Of a DNA stretch of 56,991 bases, positions 1 through 8,277 are shown piece after piece. The DNA is from DATBLZ01 sp036555065 (GTDB lineage: Bacteria > Pseudomonadota > Gammaproteobacteria > Steroidobacterales > Rariloculaceae). The stretch spans positions 1-56,991 of the forward strand of contig DATBLZ010000002.1 of NCBI GenBank assembly GCA_036555065.1, given 5' to 3'. The notes under the pieces are model-generated. The model saw only the letters and a program-made list of their open reading frames with translations, was not told where the DNA came from and did not search any database. Within the stretch, counting starts at the first letter, position 1, and each line of letters starts with the position of its first letter. The translations under genes and the position numbers were made by a program.

Positions 1-479
1 CGGGATTCGTACGCACGCGGAACGTCGTTTCGACGAACGGAATCACGTCGTCCATGAGCTCGGGCACGAAGCGCACCTGCGCGGCCGATCGTGCTCCAGC
101 CCGAGTCCTCGTCCCCGCCGCCGTGTGTAGACGTGCATGCGCCGCTGCGTTCCGAGCGTCGACGATCGGTACCAGACCTGGCGAATCGTCCCAAATCGGC
201 TGGCAGCGGGCCGACGTCGATCGACCAGACGCCCTCGGCGCTCTTCTGCAAGGCAACGGGCGCGAACGGCGTCTGCCAATCGCCGGTTACCGCAACCTCG
301 CTCGCTTTCGGCGCGTAAATGCTGATCGTGACGCGGCCGTCGGCGGCGACGCGCGGCGAGATCAATGAATCGTTCGGCGTCGGCGTCCGCGCGGGCGGCT
401 GCGCATCGACGGCAACGGCGATGGCCGATGCCGCGCATGCGGCTGCGATCCTCCAGAGTACGTTCGCTCGAAGGCGCAT
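1..479 (-). pseudogene. Esterase (enterochelin esterase-like), broken by three internal losses, 3' end outside window
   Basis: From ATG at 479 (GAGGAG about 9 nt upstream) the frame gives a short hydrophobic leader and then an immunoglobulin-like esterase N-domain (VTISIYAPKASEVAVTGDW, GVWSIDVGPLPAD). After D (about 195) the conserved piece IRQVWYRSSTLGTQRRMHVY is in another frame. The piece HGGGDEDSGWSTIGRAG follows in the original frame, and RFVPELMDDVIPFVETTFRV in a third. In intact relatives known to me these pieces occur in this order but are separated by roughly 40, 17 and 40 residues. The remaining pieces look well conserved while the linkers, including the strand before the nucleophile region, are missing at about 186-195, 114-127 and 75-80. 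No single frame encodes the protein. Either a recent multi-deletion pseudogene or a sequencing/assembly collapse near a contig end. The catalytic Ser, if present, lies beyond base 1. Confidence 0.6.
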
Positions 480-499
480 AGTCGTAGCTCCTCGGGTGC

Positions 500-1333
500 T
501 CAGTGCGTCATAGCGTAAACGATGTAGTTCACGCCGAACCGATACGCCAACGCGGTCATTGGCTGCGGGTAGAAGGCGTCATCGGCATGCTCCCACGCAT
601 CGCCGACGTCTTGGTTGTAATTGATCGCGATCATGAGGCGGTCGTCGTCGTCGTAGATTCCGCGCCAGTGCGGCTCCGGCAATCCCTGCACGTAACCGCT
701 GCCGAAGTTGCCGCTGGGCCCACTGCCGCGGCCGCCGCCGCGGAAACCGCCGCGGTACCCACCGCCGTAGCCGCCGAGATGGCGCAGACCCGGAATCTGC
801 GTGAATTTGTCGATGTCGTAGAGCACGTGGAGGATCTCGTCGGCATCGCTCATCTCGCGGATCGGGCGATCCGGGAAGAGCCGCAGCATCGTCTCCTGAA
901 ACGGCACCCATTCGCTTTCGTCGAAGAAGTCGTCGGCCATGAGAAAGCCGCCGCGCAGGAGATATTCGCGCAGCCGCGCGAGCTCCTCGTCGCTGAGCAC
1001 CCAATACCCGACTTGCGTCGCATAGAGCCAGGGGTAGTCGAACAAACGCTCATCGAGGAGATCGACCGCGACGGGCGGCCCGAGGTCGACGCGCGTGAGG
1101 CGGCCGACGCCCTCATTGAAGTGCTCCTCGGCGTCGGGCCAATCTTGTGCCCACCAACCGAGGCCGCCGCGGCCCTGGTAGTCCGTATAAATCATGCGCG
1201 CGAAGTGAAACTCGGCCGTGACCGCGTCGGCCCGGCCGGGATCGCGCTGCGCCGAGGCGGCCGCGAGGATGCCGACTGCGGCGATCGTACCGGCGGAGAG
1301 CGTTAGGCCGCACAAGCGACGAAGACCGTCCAT
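500..1333 (-). CDS. Secreted DUF4159 domain protein (copy 1)
   Basis: 277 aa starting at the ATG seven bases after the stop of the upstream ligase gene, so it is probably translated from the same message. Residues 1-28 form a signal peptide (hydrophobic stretch ending ASA|Q). The rest matches the DUF4159 pattern: FxFARMIYTDY near the start, LFDYPWLYATQVGYW, REYLLRGGFLMADDFF, PHWRGIYDDDDRLMIAINYN, and a C-terminal NYIVYAMTH. DUF4159 has a glutamine-amidotransferase-like fold of unknown function. Between the two conserved halves there is a Gly/Arg-rich insert (about residues 175-200, GGYRGGFRGGGRGSG) that the paralogue at 12329-13099 lacks. The fold and export are well supported; the biochemical role is unknown. 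Confidence 0.85.
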   Translation of the reverse strand: MDGLRRLCGLTLSAGTIAAVGILAAASAQRDPGRADAVTAEFHFARMIYTDYQGRGGLGWWAQDWPDAEEHFNEGVGRLTRVDLGPPVAVDLLDERLFDYPWLYATQVGYWVLSDEELARLREYLLRGGFLMADDFFDESEWVPFQETMLRLFPDRPIREMSDADEILHVLYDIDKFTQIPGLRHLGGYGGGYRGGFRGGGRGSGPSGNFGSGYVQGLPEPHWRGIYDDDDRLMIAINYNQDVGDAWEHADDAFYPQPMTALAYRFGVNYIVYAMTH

Positions 1334-1340
1334 GGCCGCC

Positions 1341-2921
1341 CTACGATCCGCCGCCGCGCAGCCGGTCGCGAAGCGCAAGGCGGTTGATCTTGTTCGTGCC
1401 CGTGCGCGGCAGCGCGTCGATGAAGTGTACCTCGACGGGCCGTTTGTACTTGACGAGGTTCTCTTTGCAATAACCGAAGAACTCTTCCTCGCTCAACTCT
1501 CGGTCTGCCCGCAGCACGACGAATGCGACGACGACTTCGCCGAGGCGTTGGTCGCGCTTTCCGACCGTCGCGGCCTCGCGGATTTTCGGATGATTGAACA
1601 ATACTTCGTCGATTTCGCGCGGATAAACGTTGTAGCCGCCGACGATGATCATGTCCTTTTTCCGATCGACGAGGAACAGAAATCCGTCGGCGTCGACGTA
1701 GCCGATGTCTCCGGTATATAGCCAGCCGTTGCGCAGGGTTTGCGCCGTTTCCTCCGGGTTGTTCCGGTAACCGAGCATAATCTGCGGCCCGCGCACGCGG
1801 ACCTCGCCCGCTTCGCCGAGAGGCAGCACGCGCTCGCCGGATTCGAGATCGACGATCTCGACCTCGGTCTCGGGCACGGGATTGCCGACCGAGAGAATCT
1901 TGCGTTGATCGTCATAAGGATTGAGGCAGAAAGGCGCGCCTTCGGTCATGCCCCAGCCTTCGAGCAGCGGGCAGCCCGTACGCTCGAGCCACTGGCGGTG
2001 CAGATCCTCGGGGCACGGCGCGCCGCCGGATAGACAATACTTGAGCGCCGAGAGGTCGGCGCGATCGAAGAGCGGGCTTGCGAGCAATCCCATGTAGATC
2101 GGCGCCGGCCCGCCGGCGAACACCGTCACCCGGTGCTCGCTGAGGCCCGCAACGACCTTGTCCGGGTCGTATCTCGGCACCATGACGAGCGTGCCATGCG
2201 AATAGATCGGCACCCACGTCGCGTACTCGAGTCCCCAAATGTGGAACATCGGCGCGACGTTCAAGAAGACCTCTTTGCCGAGATTGAGCGGCCAAACCGA
2301 GACGTGCTGCAGCAGCGACCACATCAAGCTCCGCTGCGCGTGGTTCACGCCTTTCGGAATGCCCGTCGACCCGCCGGTGAAGATCAAGAGCCCGAGGTCA
2401 TCGGCGCCCGGCAGCGTCTCGGGCGGCGCATCGAGCGCCGCGTCCGCGATCCACGCTGCGAGCGTCGTGCCTCCCGTGCCGAGCACGAGCGTATCGCGGA
2501 TCCCTACCGTCCGCGCGATTTCTTCCGCCTTGGCTTTCATCGCCGGATCGCAGACGATCATTCTCGCATCGGCGCTCGCGAGCACCTTCTTGAGCTCGGG
2601 GATGGTGAAGAACGGGTTCACGGGCGCGACTTGCGCGCCGGCGGTCATGACCGCAAGCAGAGCCACGTCCATCTCGATCGTATTCGGCATCAGGAGCACG
2701 ACACGATCGCCGGCCACGACGCCGGCAGCGCGCAAGTGGCGAGCGAGCCCGTTGACCGCGCGGCCGAACTCGCGGTAGGTGATGCGCCGATTCTCGTAGA
2801 TGACAGCAGTGACGTCGGGCGCTTTCTCGACGGCGTCGCGCAGCACGTGCACGAGGCTCGGATACACGGGGAGCCTGGCATCGGTCGGCCGTTTGGCGCG
2901 AATGTGCGACGGTGCGGTCAT
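1341..2921 (-). CDS. Class I adenylate-forming acyl-CoA ligase/synthetase
   Basis: 526 aa. It would activate a carboxylic acid to acyl-AMP and transfer it to CoA in the cytoplasm. The P-loop-like motif FTGGSTGIPKG, the ATP-binding GWGMTEGAPF, the hinge YTGDIGYVDADGF and RKKDMIIVGGYNVYP, and the C-terminal catalytic Lys region (LPRTGTNKINR) are all present, giving a full-length two-domain enzyme. I place the start at ATG 2921 (MTAPSHIRAK), preceded by AAGGGCG, 13 nt after the Nramp stop; longer forms would run into that gene. The substrate (medium/long-chain fatty acid or aromatic acid) cannot be read from the sequence. It lies in the middle of a minus-strand operon between a transporter and a DUF4159 gene. 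Confidence 0.9.
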   Translation of the reverse strand: MTAPSHIRAKRPTDARLPVYPSLVHVLRDAVEKAPDVTAVIYENRRITYREFGRAVNGLARHLRAAGVVAGDRVVLLMPNTIEMDVALLAVMTAGAQVAPVNPFFTIPELKKVLASADARMIVCDPAMKAKAEEIARTVGIRDTLVLGTGGTTLAAWIADAALDAPPETLPGADDLGLLIFTGGSTGIPKGVNHAQRSLMWSLLQHVSVWPLNLGKEVFLNVAPMFHIWGLEYATWVPIYSHGTLVMVPRYDPDKVVAGLSEHRVTVFAGGPAPIYMGLLASPLFDRADLSALKYCLSGGAPCPEDLHRQWLERTGCPLLEGWGMTEGAPFCLNPYDDQRKILSVGNPVPETEVEIVDLESGERVLPLGEAGEVRVRGPQIMLGYRNNPEETAQTLRNGWLYTGDIGYVDADGFLFLVDRKKDMIIVGGYNVYPREIDEVLFNHPKIREAATVGKRDQRLGEVVVAFVVLRADRELSEEEFFGYCKENLVKYKRPVEVHFIDALPRTGTNKINRLALRDRLRGGGS

Positions 2922-2934
2922 AGTCGAGGCGCCC

Positions 2935-4170
2935 TTAGGACGCGGTTCCAACGAAGCCGAAGAAAGCGAGCACGACGAGCAGCGCAACGACGGCCGGCAG
3001 CCGATTGCGAAACTCGGCGCCGACCCACGCGGCCCGCCCATTGAACACCAAAAGTGCCACCGCGAGCACGGGGAAGAGGAGCGCTCCTGTAACCGTGTAA
3101 ATCTTCTGAATCTCGCGGAAGCTATAGAAGAGGCCGATGATCGGCACGACCGCGATCAAGAGCAGGTAGGCCCGATACGGGACCGCCTGCGTTTCCACGG
3201 CGCCTCGAGCCGCCATACCGCGGCGCGAGCGCAGCCGCCAACAATCGGCGAAGAGGTACGGGATTGATTGCCAGACCCCGAGCAAGCTCGAGAACACGGT
3301 GCCCCACGTGCCGACCAGGAACAGCCACTTGAATGTGGGCCCAAGCACTTGCTCGAGGCGGCCCGAGAGATCCACGAGGAGCTCCGTGCCGCTTCCTTGC
3401 ATGACGACGTTGCTGCCGACGATGACCATCGCGACGCCGAACACGGCCGTCATGACGTAGCCGCTCGCGAGGTCGATTCGGCACGCGCGCAAGTCGGCAG
3501 GCTTCGTCATGCCGGCTTCGCGGAGCCAATAGCCGTAGCAGAGCACCGTGACCGTGCCGCCGATGCCGCCGATGAGCGCAATGGTCCACGTAGTGCCTTG
3601 CTCCGTGGCGGGAATCCGCGGGACGAGCAAACCCCGCAGGACTTCGGCCGTGCCGGGCCAGAGCCGAATCGCGGTGGTCAAGACGCTTGCGAACATGAGC
3701 AAGATGCAGACGCGCATGAGCTGCTCGAAGAGCGCGTATCCGCCGCGCCACACGAGCACGAGGCCGACGAGTCCCGAGACGATGCCGAATACGATCTTGC
3801 CGGTCTCGGCCGAGGCGAATACGGGAAAGATCGCGTGCAAGGTCACGCCGCAGGCGCTCATCTGCGCCGCTCCCACGAAGAACGACCACAAGAGCAGGTA
3901 CGGCAAGAATAGCCATACGACGACGGGGCCGAGACGCGTGGCGACGCCTTCGATGAACGTGGTCCCGGTCGCGAGCTGCCAGCGCGTCAGGCCTTCCGTT
4001 ACGACGAATTTGAGGAATGCGCCGAAGACCGCGGCCCAAAGGATCGTCGTGCCGAGCAGGCCGCCGGCGAAGCTCGCGGTCGCGAGGTCGCCGCCGCCGA
4101 CGCCCGTGGCTGCGAGCAGCACGCCCGGCCCGAGCATGAGCAAGAAGGAGTGGCGCGGCGCAGACTTCAA
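2935..4170 (-). CDS. Nramp-family-related membrane transporter lacking canonical metal motifs
   Basis: 411 aa with about 11 hydrophobic segments. The opening LMLGPGVLLAATG resembles Nramp TM1, but where Nramp proteins have the metal-binding DPGN this protein has GGGD (residues 25-28). In the TM6 region (IGGIGGTVTVLCYGYW) the Met-Pro-His of metal transporters is absent. The fold is therefore Nramp-like but the cargo is probably not a classical Mn/Fe ion. A TTG start at 4170 overlaps the upstream stop (TTGA) and gives MKSAPRHSF; the first ATG, at 4137, would trim 11 residues. It sits between an outer-membrane DUF5916 protein and an acyl-CoA ligase, so an organic or otherwise atypical substrate is possible, but that is inference. 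Confidence 0.8.
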   Translation of the reverse strand: MKSAPRHSFLLMLGPGVLLAATGVGGGDLATASFAGGLLGTTILWAAVFGAFLKFVVTEGLTRWQLATGTTFIEGVATRLGPVVVWLFLPYLLLWSFFVGAAQMSACGVTLHAIFPVFASAETGKIVFGIVSGLVGLVLVWRGGYALFEQLMRVCILLMFASVLTTAIRLWPGTAEVLRGLLVPRIPATEQGTTWTIALIGGIGGTVTVLCYGYWLREAGMTKPADLRACRIDLASGYVMTAVFGVAMVIVGSNVVMQGSGTELLVDLSGRLEQVLGPTFKWLFLVGTWGTVFSSLLGVWQSIPYLFADCWRLRSRRGMAARGAVETQAVPYRAYLLLIAVVPIIGLFYSFREIQKIYTVTGALLFPVLAVALLVFNGRAAWVGAEFRNRLPAVVALLVVLAFFGFVGTAS

Positions 4171-6428
4171 GGGATCCAGGCGTAGCTGAACTTCAGGAAG
4201 AACGTCCGGCCGGTCTCGGTGAGCTCGGTGAGCTGATCGTCGCGCATTTCGTTGTTCGAGTAGCCGGCGTAGAACACCGTTTGTGGATTGAGCTGATAAG
4301 AGTAGAGCAGTTGCGTCGCGCGCGAGTCCGAACGCGCGTCCGTGTTGGGGTCCGTGTACATCGCGACGTTCCGGTCCGTATGCCGCTGTTGCTGCGTCAA
4401 ACGCAGGAATGCGCGCGCGCTGAATTGCCACGTGAAACGCAAGTCCATGACGTTAGCGTCATAGATCCGGTCGCCGCTCGCAGCGTCGTCGAGCTGCTCG
4501 GTCGTGTACTCGAGGTTCACCAGCAAATGGCGGTTCACGTTCCAGCCGAGCCACGGTCCGATAAGCACCTGGTCGGCCAGGCGCGAGTTCGTGAAATCGA
4601 TCTCGTCGCCCATGGACATCTGCAGGCCCATGTTGAGGCCGCCGCGCGGCCGCGCTTGGCTGTAAGCCCAGAGGCTCCGCAGGTCGTAGTACTGACCGTT
4701 CCAATACCGCCGGTTCTGCGAGAGCCCGGTTTCCGCATACATCTGGCGCGGGCCTTCCACGTTGATGAAGGTTTCCTGCCAACGGCCGATGAGCTGGCCC
4801 GCCTGCGTGTGCGAGCTGCCCGTGTTCGCGCCCACGCGGAACTGGTTCCACCACTGCGAGCCGTCGCCGTGCCACTGGCGGTTGAAGCCCACGTTGTTGT
4901 TCACGACGTCGACCTGCGAGACGAATCCGGAATCGGCGCGAAATCCGGTATCGAAGCTCCGGTAGTTCGCGAAGGCTCCCCATTCGCGCGTCCCATAGTT
5001 GTAGTTCAGTTGTAGCGCGTCGCCCGTGAAGCTACCCGCGGGTTGACCTTGGGCGACGATCGCTGCGGGATACTCGGTGTCGGAGCCTAAATAGTTGAAG
5101 CTCAGGCTGTTGTTGGCGTTCATGCGGTAGCGGCCGTCGAAGCCCGCGACGTAGTTGTGATAGCCGTCGCCTTCGCGCGTCGTTACGAGCGCGCCCACGG
5201 CGGAGTTCGCGCCGAAGCCGCGCTGATATCGGCCGACGAACGCCGTGTTCGATTGATCGAGGGAACGGCTCGACGAGCTGAAGGCTCCGGGGAAGAGCAG
5301 GTTCGTGACGGCATCTTCGGCCGCGAACAGGCCGTAGGTGTTCTTACTGCTCGTGCCCGTGAGCTTCGCGCCGAAATCGGGATCCGCGACCGTGCGCGTG
5401 AATACGGCGTTGATCGGTGCCTCGAAGAAGTTCGCGCCCTCGAGAAAGAACGGGCGCCTCTCGGGGTAGAACACGGCGAATTGGTTGTTCACGTCGAGCT
5501 GCGGCACGTCGGCTTCGACCTGAGAGAAGTCCGGGTTCAACGCAAAATTGGCGATCAAGTCCGGCGTGAACGCCCAGCGCACGTTCATGCCGACTTCGCT
5601 GTCGCTGTCGCCCTCGACGAGCTGACCGAGCGCCGCGTCGCGCTCGTCGGAGCGCGAGGCTGTCACTGATGGAACCACCTCTAGACCCTTGCCGGGCTCG
5701 ACGCTCGCAAACCCACTCACTTTGTCGAGCTGACAGAGATAACAGTTTCGGCCGCGCTCACGCGGTTTCGGCGCCAAGCGGATGCGATCCTCGCGCGGGT
5801 AATAGCGCACGGCCTCGAAGCCCCACGTCTGCGGACCGTCAGTGCGCTGAAAACGCAGCTGCGAGAACGGGATCGCGACCTCGACGACATAGCCTTCGGC
5901 GGTGATTTGGCCGGCCGAGTCCCAAATTGCATTCCACGAGGTATCCTCGCCGCCGTTGACGTCGTCCATCGTCAAGTCCATCTGCACGCCGAACGGGTTC
6001 ACGAAGAACTCGAATGCACGCCGCTGGTCGTTGAACGTATCGAGCACGACACCGATGAAATCGTCGTTGAAAGAAGAGTCGCGGTCGCTGAGATAGGCGC
6101 GGATTTTCTCGGGCTCGGGATCGCGGGCGTCGAACGCGATCAGGAGGTGCGACCCGTTCTCGACCACGCGGACGAACGTCGCGACGGGCGCGGGCAGGTT
6201 CTCGCGGGGAAAGGTTTCGGTGTCGAGCTCGACGACGAGCGCGTCGTCCCAGAAGGGCTCGCTCAAGACTCCGTCGACTTCGACGCTCTCCGCCGTGTGC
6301 GGGACGGTGCCGATCTCCGTCACAGCGAAGAGCGCCGCGCTCGGCACGGCCTCCTCTGCGGCGAGTATGGGCGATGCGAGCAGCGCAACTGCAAGGACTC
6401 CGACGCTCGCTTCGCGGCCGCGGACCAT
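4167..6428 (-). CDS. DUF5916 outer-membrane protein with N-terminal CBM9-like domain
   Basis: 753 aa. A signal peptide (residues 1-23, ending LAA) is followed by a carbohydrate-binding family 9-like beta-sandwich (VDGVLSEPFWDDA at about 50, DSSFNDDFIGVVLDTF, FEFFVNPFGVQMD). The long C-terminal part is typical of DUF5916: FALNPDFSQVEAD, FYPERRPFFLEGANFF, then alternating aromatic strands ending FLKFSYAWIP, which suits an outer-membrane beta-barrel with an aromatic terminal strand. A Cys pair (NCYLCQ, about 230) lies at the domain junction. First gene of the minus-strand operon; its stop overlaps the transporter start. Ligand unknown; a role in surface glycan or solute binding is inferred from the CBM9 fold. 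Confidence 0.85.
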   Translation of the reverse strand: MVRGREASVGVLAVALLASPILAAEEAVPSAALFAVTEIGTVPHTAESVEVDGVLSEPFWDDALVVELDTETFPRENLPAPVATFVRVVENGSHLLIAFDARDPEPEKIRAYLSDRDSSFNDDFIGVVLDTFNDQRRAFEFFVNPFGVQMDLTMDDVNGGEDTSWNAIWDSAGQITAEGYVVEVAIPFSQLRFQRTDGPQTWGFEAVRYYPREDRIRLAPKPRERGRNCYLCQLDKVSGFASVEPGKGLEVVPSVTASRSDERDAALGQLVEGDSDSEVGMNVRWAFTPDLIANFALNPDFSQVEADVPQLDVNNQFAVFYPERRPFFLEGANFFEAPINAVFTRTVADPDFGAKLTGTSSKNTYGLFAAEDAVTNLLFPGAFSSSSRSLDQSNTAFVGRYQRGFGANSAVGALVTTREGDGYHNYVAGFDGRYRMNANNSLSFNYLGSDTEYPAAIVAQGQPAGSFTGDALQLNYNYGTREWGAFANYRSFDTGFRADSGFVSQVDVVNNNVGFNRQWHGDGSQWWNQFRVGANTGSSHTQAGQLIGRWQETFINVEGPRQMYAETGLSQNRRYWNGQYYDLRSLWAYSQARPRGGLNMGLQMSMGDEIDFTNSRLADQVLIGPWLGWNVNRHLLVNLEYTTEQLDDAASGDRIYDANVMDLRFTWQFSARAFLRLTQQQRHTDRNVAMYTDPNTDARSDSRATQLLYSYQLNPQTVFYAGYSNNEMRDDQLTELTETGRTFFLKFSYAWIP

Positions 6429-6455
6429 ACTCCATTCCCCCGGGAGGCGCCGAGC

Positions 6456-6484
6456 ACTATAGGGGCCCCCGCGGTTGCGGACAA
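6456..6484 (-). promoter_or_regulatory. Predicted sigma70 promoter of the minus-strand DUF5916 operon
   Basis: Reading the minus strand, TTGTCC (6484-6479) is separated by exactly 17 nt from TATAGT (6461-6456), a good -35/-10 pair about 28 nt ahead of the DUF5916 ATG. A perfect 7-bp inverted repeat (GCGGTTG at 6471-6477, CAACCGC at 6482-6488) overlaps the -35 box and could be an operator. Assigned by eye only. Confidence 0.45.
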
Positions 6485-6503
6485 CCGCTCTGACAATTTG
6501 GTA

Positions 6504-7277
6504 ATGTTCAATCTCATTTTCGGGACCGGGACGATGCCGTACTTAGCCCCCTCTACGATCGTTGCGGCGATCCTGATTATTCATGTGCTCAAGACCGGTC
6601 GGGATTTCCGCTGGATCTTTCTGCTCATTTTCCTACCGTACATCGGAGCGTTGATCTACGTCGCCATGGAGATTCTGCCGTCGCTCACGGGCGGGCTCGC
6701 AGCGCGGCGCGCCGCACGCCGGGTCGGAAGGCTCGTCGATCCCGGGCGGAGCTTGCGGGAATATCAGCTCGACTACGAGCGCAGCCGCAACGTCGATTCT
6801 GCGACGCGTCTCGCGAACGAGCTCGTTCGCGAGGGTCGCTACGACGAAGCGATCAAGGTCTGCGAGGAGTCGCGCGACGGCGTTTTTGCCGACGATCCCA
6901 CGTTGCTGTTGGCGCTTGCGTCCGCGCAGTTTGCGAAGCGCGAGTTCGGCAAGGCGATCGAGACGCTCGACTCGTTGCGCGCGAAGAATCCGCAATTTCG
7001 CTCGGCGGACGGGCACTTGCTCTATGCCCGCGCGCTCGAGGAGGAGGGGCGGATGGCGAAAGCCATCGAGGAATACGCCGCGCTCGCCCGCTATTATCCG
7101 GGCGCCGAGGCGCGCGTGCGCCTCGCGCAGCTGCACGAGAAGGCCGGCGATGCCGAGACGGCGCAGCGCCTCTTTCGGCAGATCATCGAAGACGCGCGGC
7201 TTGCGCCGAAGCATTTTCAGCGCGCGCAGCGCGAATGGATCGACATCGCCAAGAAGGCGCTGCAAGCGAGAAGCTGA
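6504..7277 (+). CDS. Membrane-anchored TPR protein with PLDc_N-like N-terminus
   Basis: 257 aa. Two N-terminal hydrophobic helices (about residues 13-30 and 37-58, with ILIIHVLKTGRDFRWIFLLI) resemble the phospholipase-D nuclease N-terminal membrane segment. A basic linker and tetratricopeptide-type helical repeats follow (about 95-235: NELVREGRYDEAIKVCEE, LYARALEEEGRMAKAIEEY, RLAQLHEKAGDAETAQRLF). Such proteins usually act as protein-interaction scaffolds at the inner membrane. ATG 6504 is chosen because homologues I recall begin with a similar short lead; ATG 6534 has a slightly better upstream GGGA and would remove 10 residues. First of six tightly spaced plus-strand genes ending with srkA. 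Confidence 0.75.
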   Translation: MFNLIFGTGTMPYLAPSTIVAAILIIHVLKTGRDFRWIFLLIFLPYIGALIYVAMEILPSLTGGLAARRAARRVGRLVDPGRSLREYQLDYERSRNVDSATRLANELVREGRYDEAIKVCEESRDGVFADDPTLLLALASAQFAKREFGKAIETLDSLRAKNPQFRSADGHLLYARALEEEGRMAKAIEEYAALARYYPGAEARVRLAQLHEKAGDAETAQRLFRQIIEDARLAPKHFQRAQREWIDIAKKALQARS

Positions 7278-7278
7278 C

Positions 7279-8277
7279 GTGAGCGCAAAGTTCGTCAACG
7301 CGAGTCTCGTGCCGATCGTGGTCGGGCTCGTCGCGTGCAGCGATCAACGCGCCGAGCTCGCGGCCGCAACGGCGCCGGATGCTGCGACTTGGGCTCAGCC
7401 GCGGACTTCCTGGGGCGACCCGGATCTCCAAGGCATGTGGCCGCTCGACTACATCAACGGCACGCCGGTCCAACGGCCCGCGGAATTCGGCGACCGTCGG
7501 TTGCTGACCGACGCAGAATACGCCGAGCGCGTCGAGCGCCTCGCCGGCCTCAACGCGCGCTACGACCAGGAAGACGCCGCGAGCAAGATCGGCATGGGTC
7601 ATTGGGCCGAAATGGGGGAGCCGAATCGTCTGACTTCGCTCATCAGCGAGCCGGCAAACGGGCGGTTGCCGCCGCTGACCGCCGAGGGCGAACGCCTCTC
7701 GGCGGCGATGCGCAGCAGTTGGACCGAGCCGCCCGTGTTCGACGGTCTCGCGGATTTCAACGCGCTCGACCGCTGCATCACGCGCGGGTTGCCCGCTTCT
7801 ATGTTTCCGTTCATGTACAACAGCGGCATCGAGGTCATCCAAGCGCCCGGGTACGTCGTCATTCGCCTCGAGATCGTTCACGAGACGCGCGTGATCCCCG
7901 TCGATGGCCGGCCCGCGCTGTCGCCCGCGATCAAGCAATGGCTCGGCGATTCGCGCGGACGCTTCGAGGGCAACACGCTCATCATCGAGACCACGAATTT
8001 CAACAGTCAAACGCCGATGATCATCGTCGGCCCGGGCAGCCGGCCGGTCCCGACGAGCGAATCGCTGCGCGTCGTCGAGCGGCTCACGCGCACGAGCGCG
8101 ACCACGCTCGACTACGAAGTCGCCGTCGAAGATCCCGTGACCATCACAAGACCTTGGAAAGCGGCGTTCCCATGGCGACTCGACCCGGCGTACGAGTTCT
8201 TCGAGTATGCGTGCCATGAGGACAACCATACAATTCGCGACTTCATTACGACGTCGCGCCACGAGCGCGGTTTGTAG
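7279..8277 (+). CDS. Putative lipoprotein of unknown function
   Basis: 332 aa from a GTG codon one base after the TPR gene's stop. The N-terminus is a lipoprotein signal: hydrophobic stretch with lipobox LVAC (Cys about residue 17). The mature part has WGDPDLQGMWPLDY, a central FPFMYNSGIEVIQAPGY, and FEGNTLIIETTNF, a pattern seen in many uncharacterised secreted proteins of soil and marine bacteria. The C-terminus (FEYACHEDNHTIRDFI) contains conserved His and Glu residues. No catalytic family is recognised. It directly abuts an esterase gene (its stop is immediately followed by the next ATG), so co-translation is likely. Confidence 0.75.
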   Translation: MSAKFVNASLVPIVVGLVACSDQRAELAAATAPDAATWAQPRTSWGDPDLQGMWPLDYINGTPVQRPAEFGDRRLLTDAEYAERVERLAGLNARYDQEDAASKIGMGHWAEMGEPNRLTSLISEPANGRLPPLTAEGERLSAAMRSSWTEPPVFDGLADFNALDRCITRGLPASMFPFMYNSGIEVIQAPGYVVIRLEIVHETRVIPVDGRPALSPAIKQWLGDSRGRFEGNTLIIETTNFNSQTPMIIVGPGSRPVPTSESLRVVERLTRTSATTLDYEVAVEDPVTITRPWKAAFPWRLDPAYEFFEYACHEDNHTIRDFITTSRHERGL

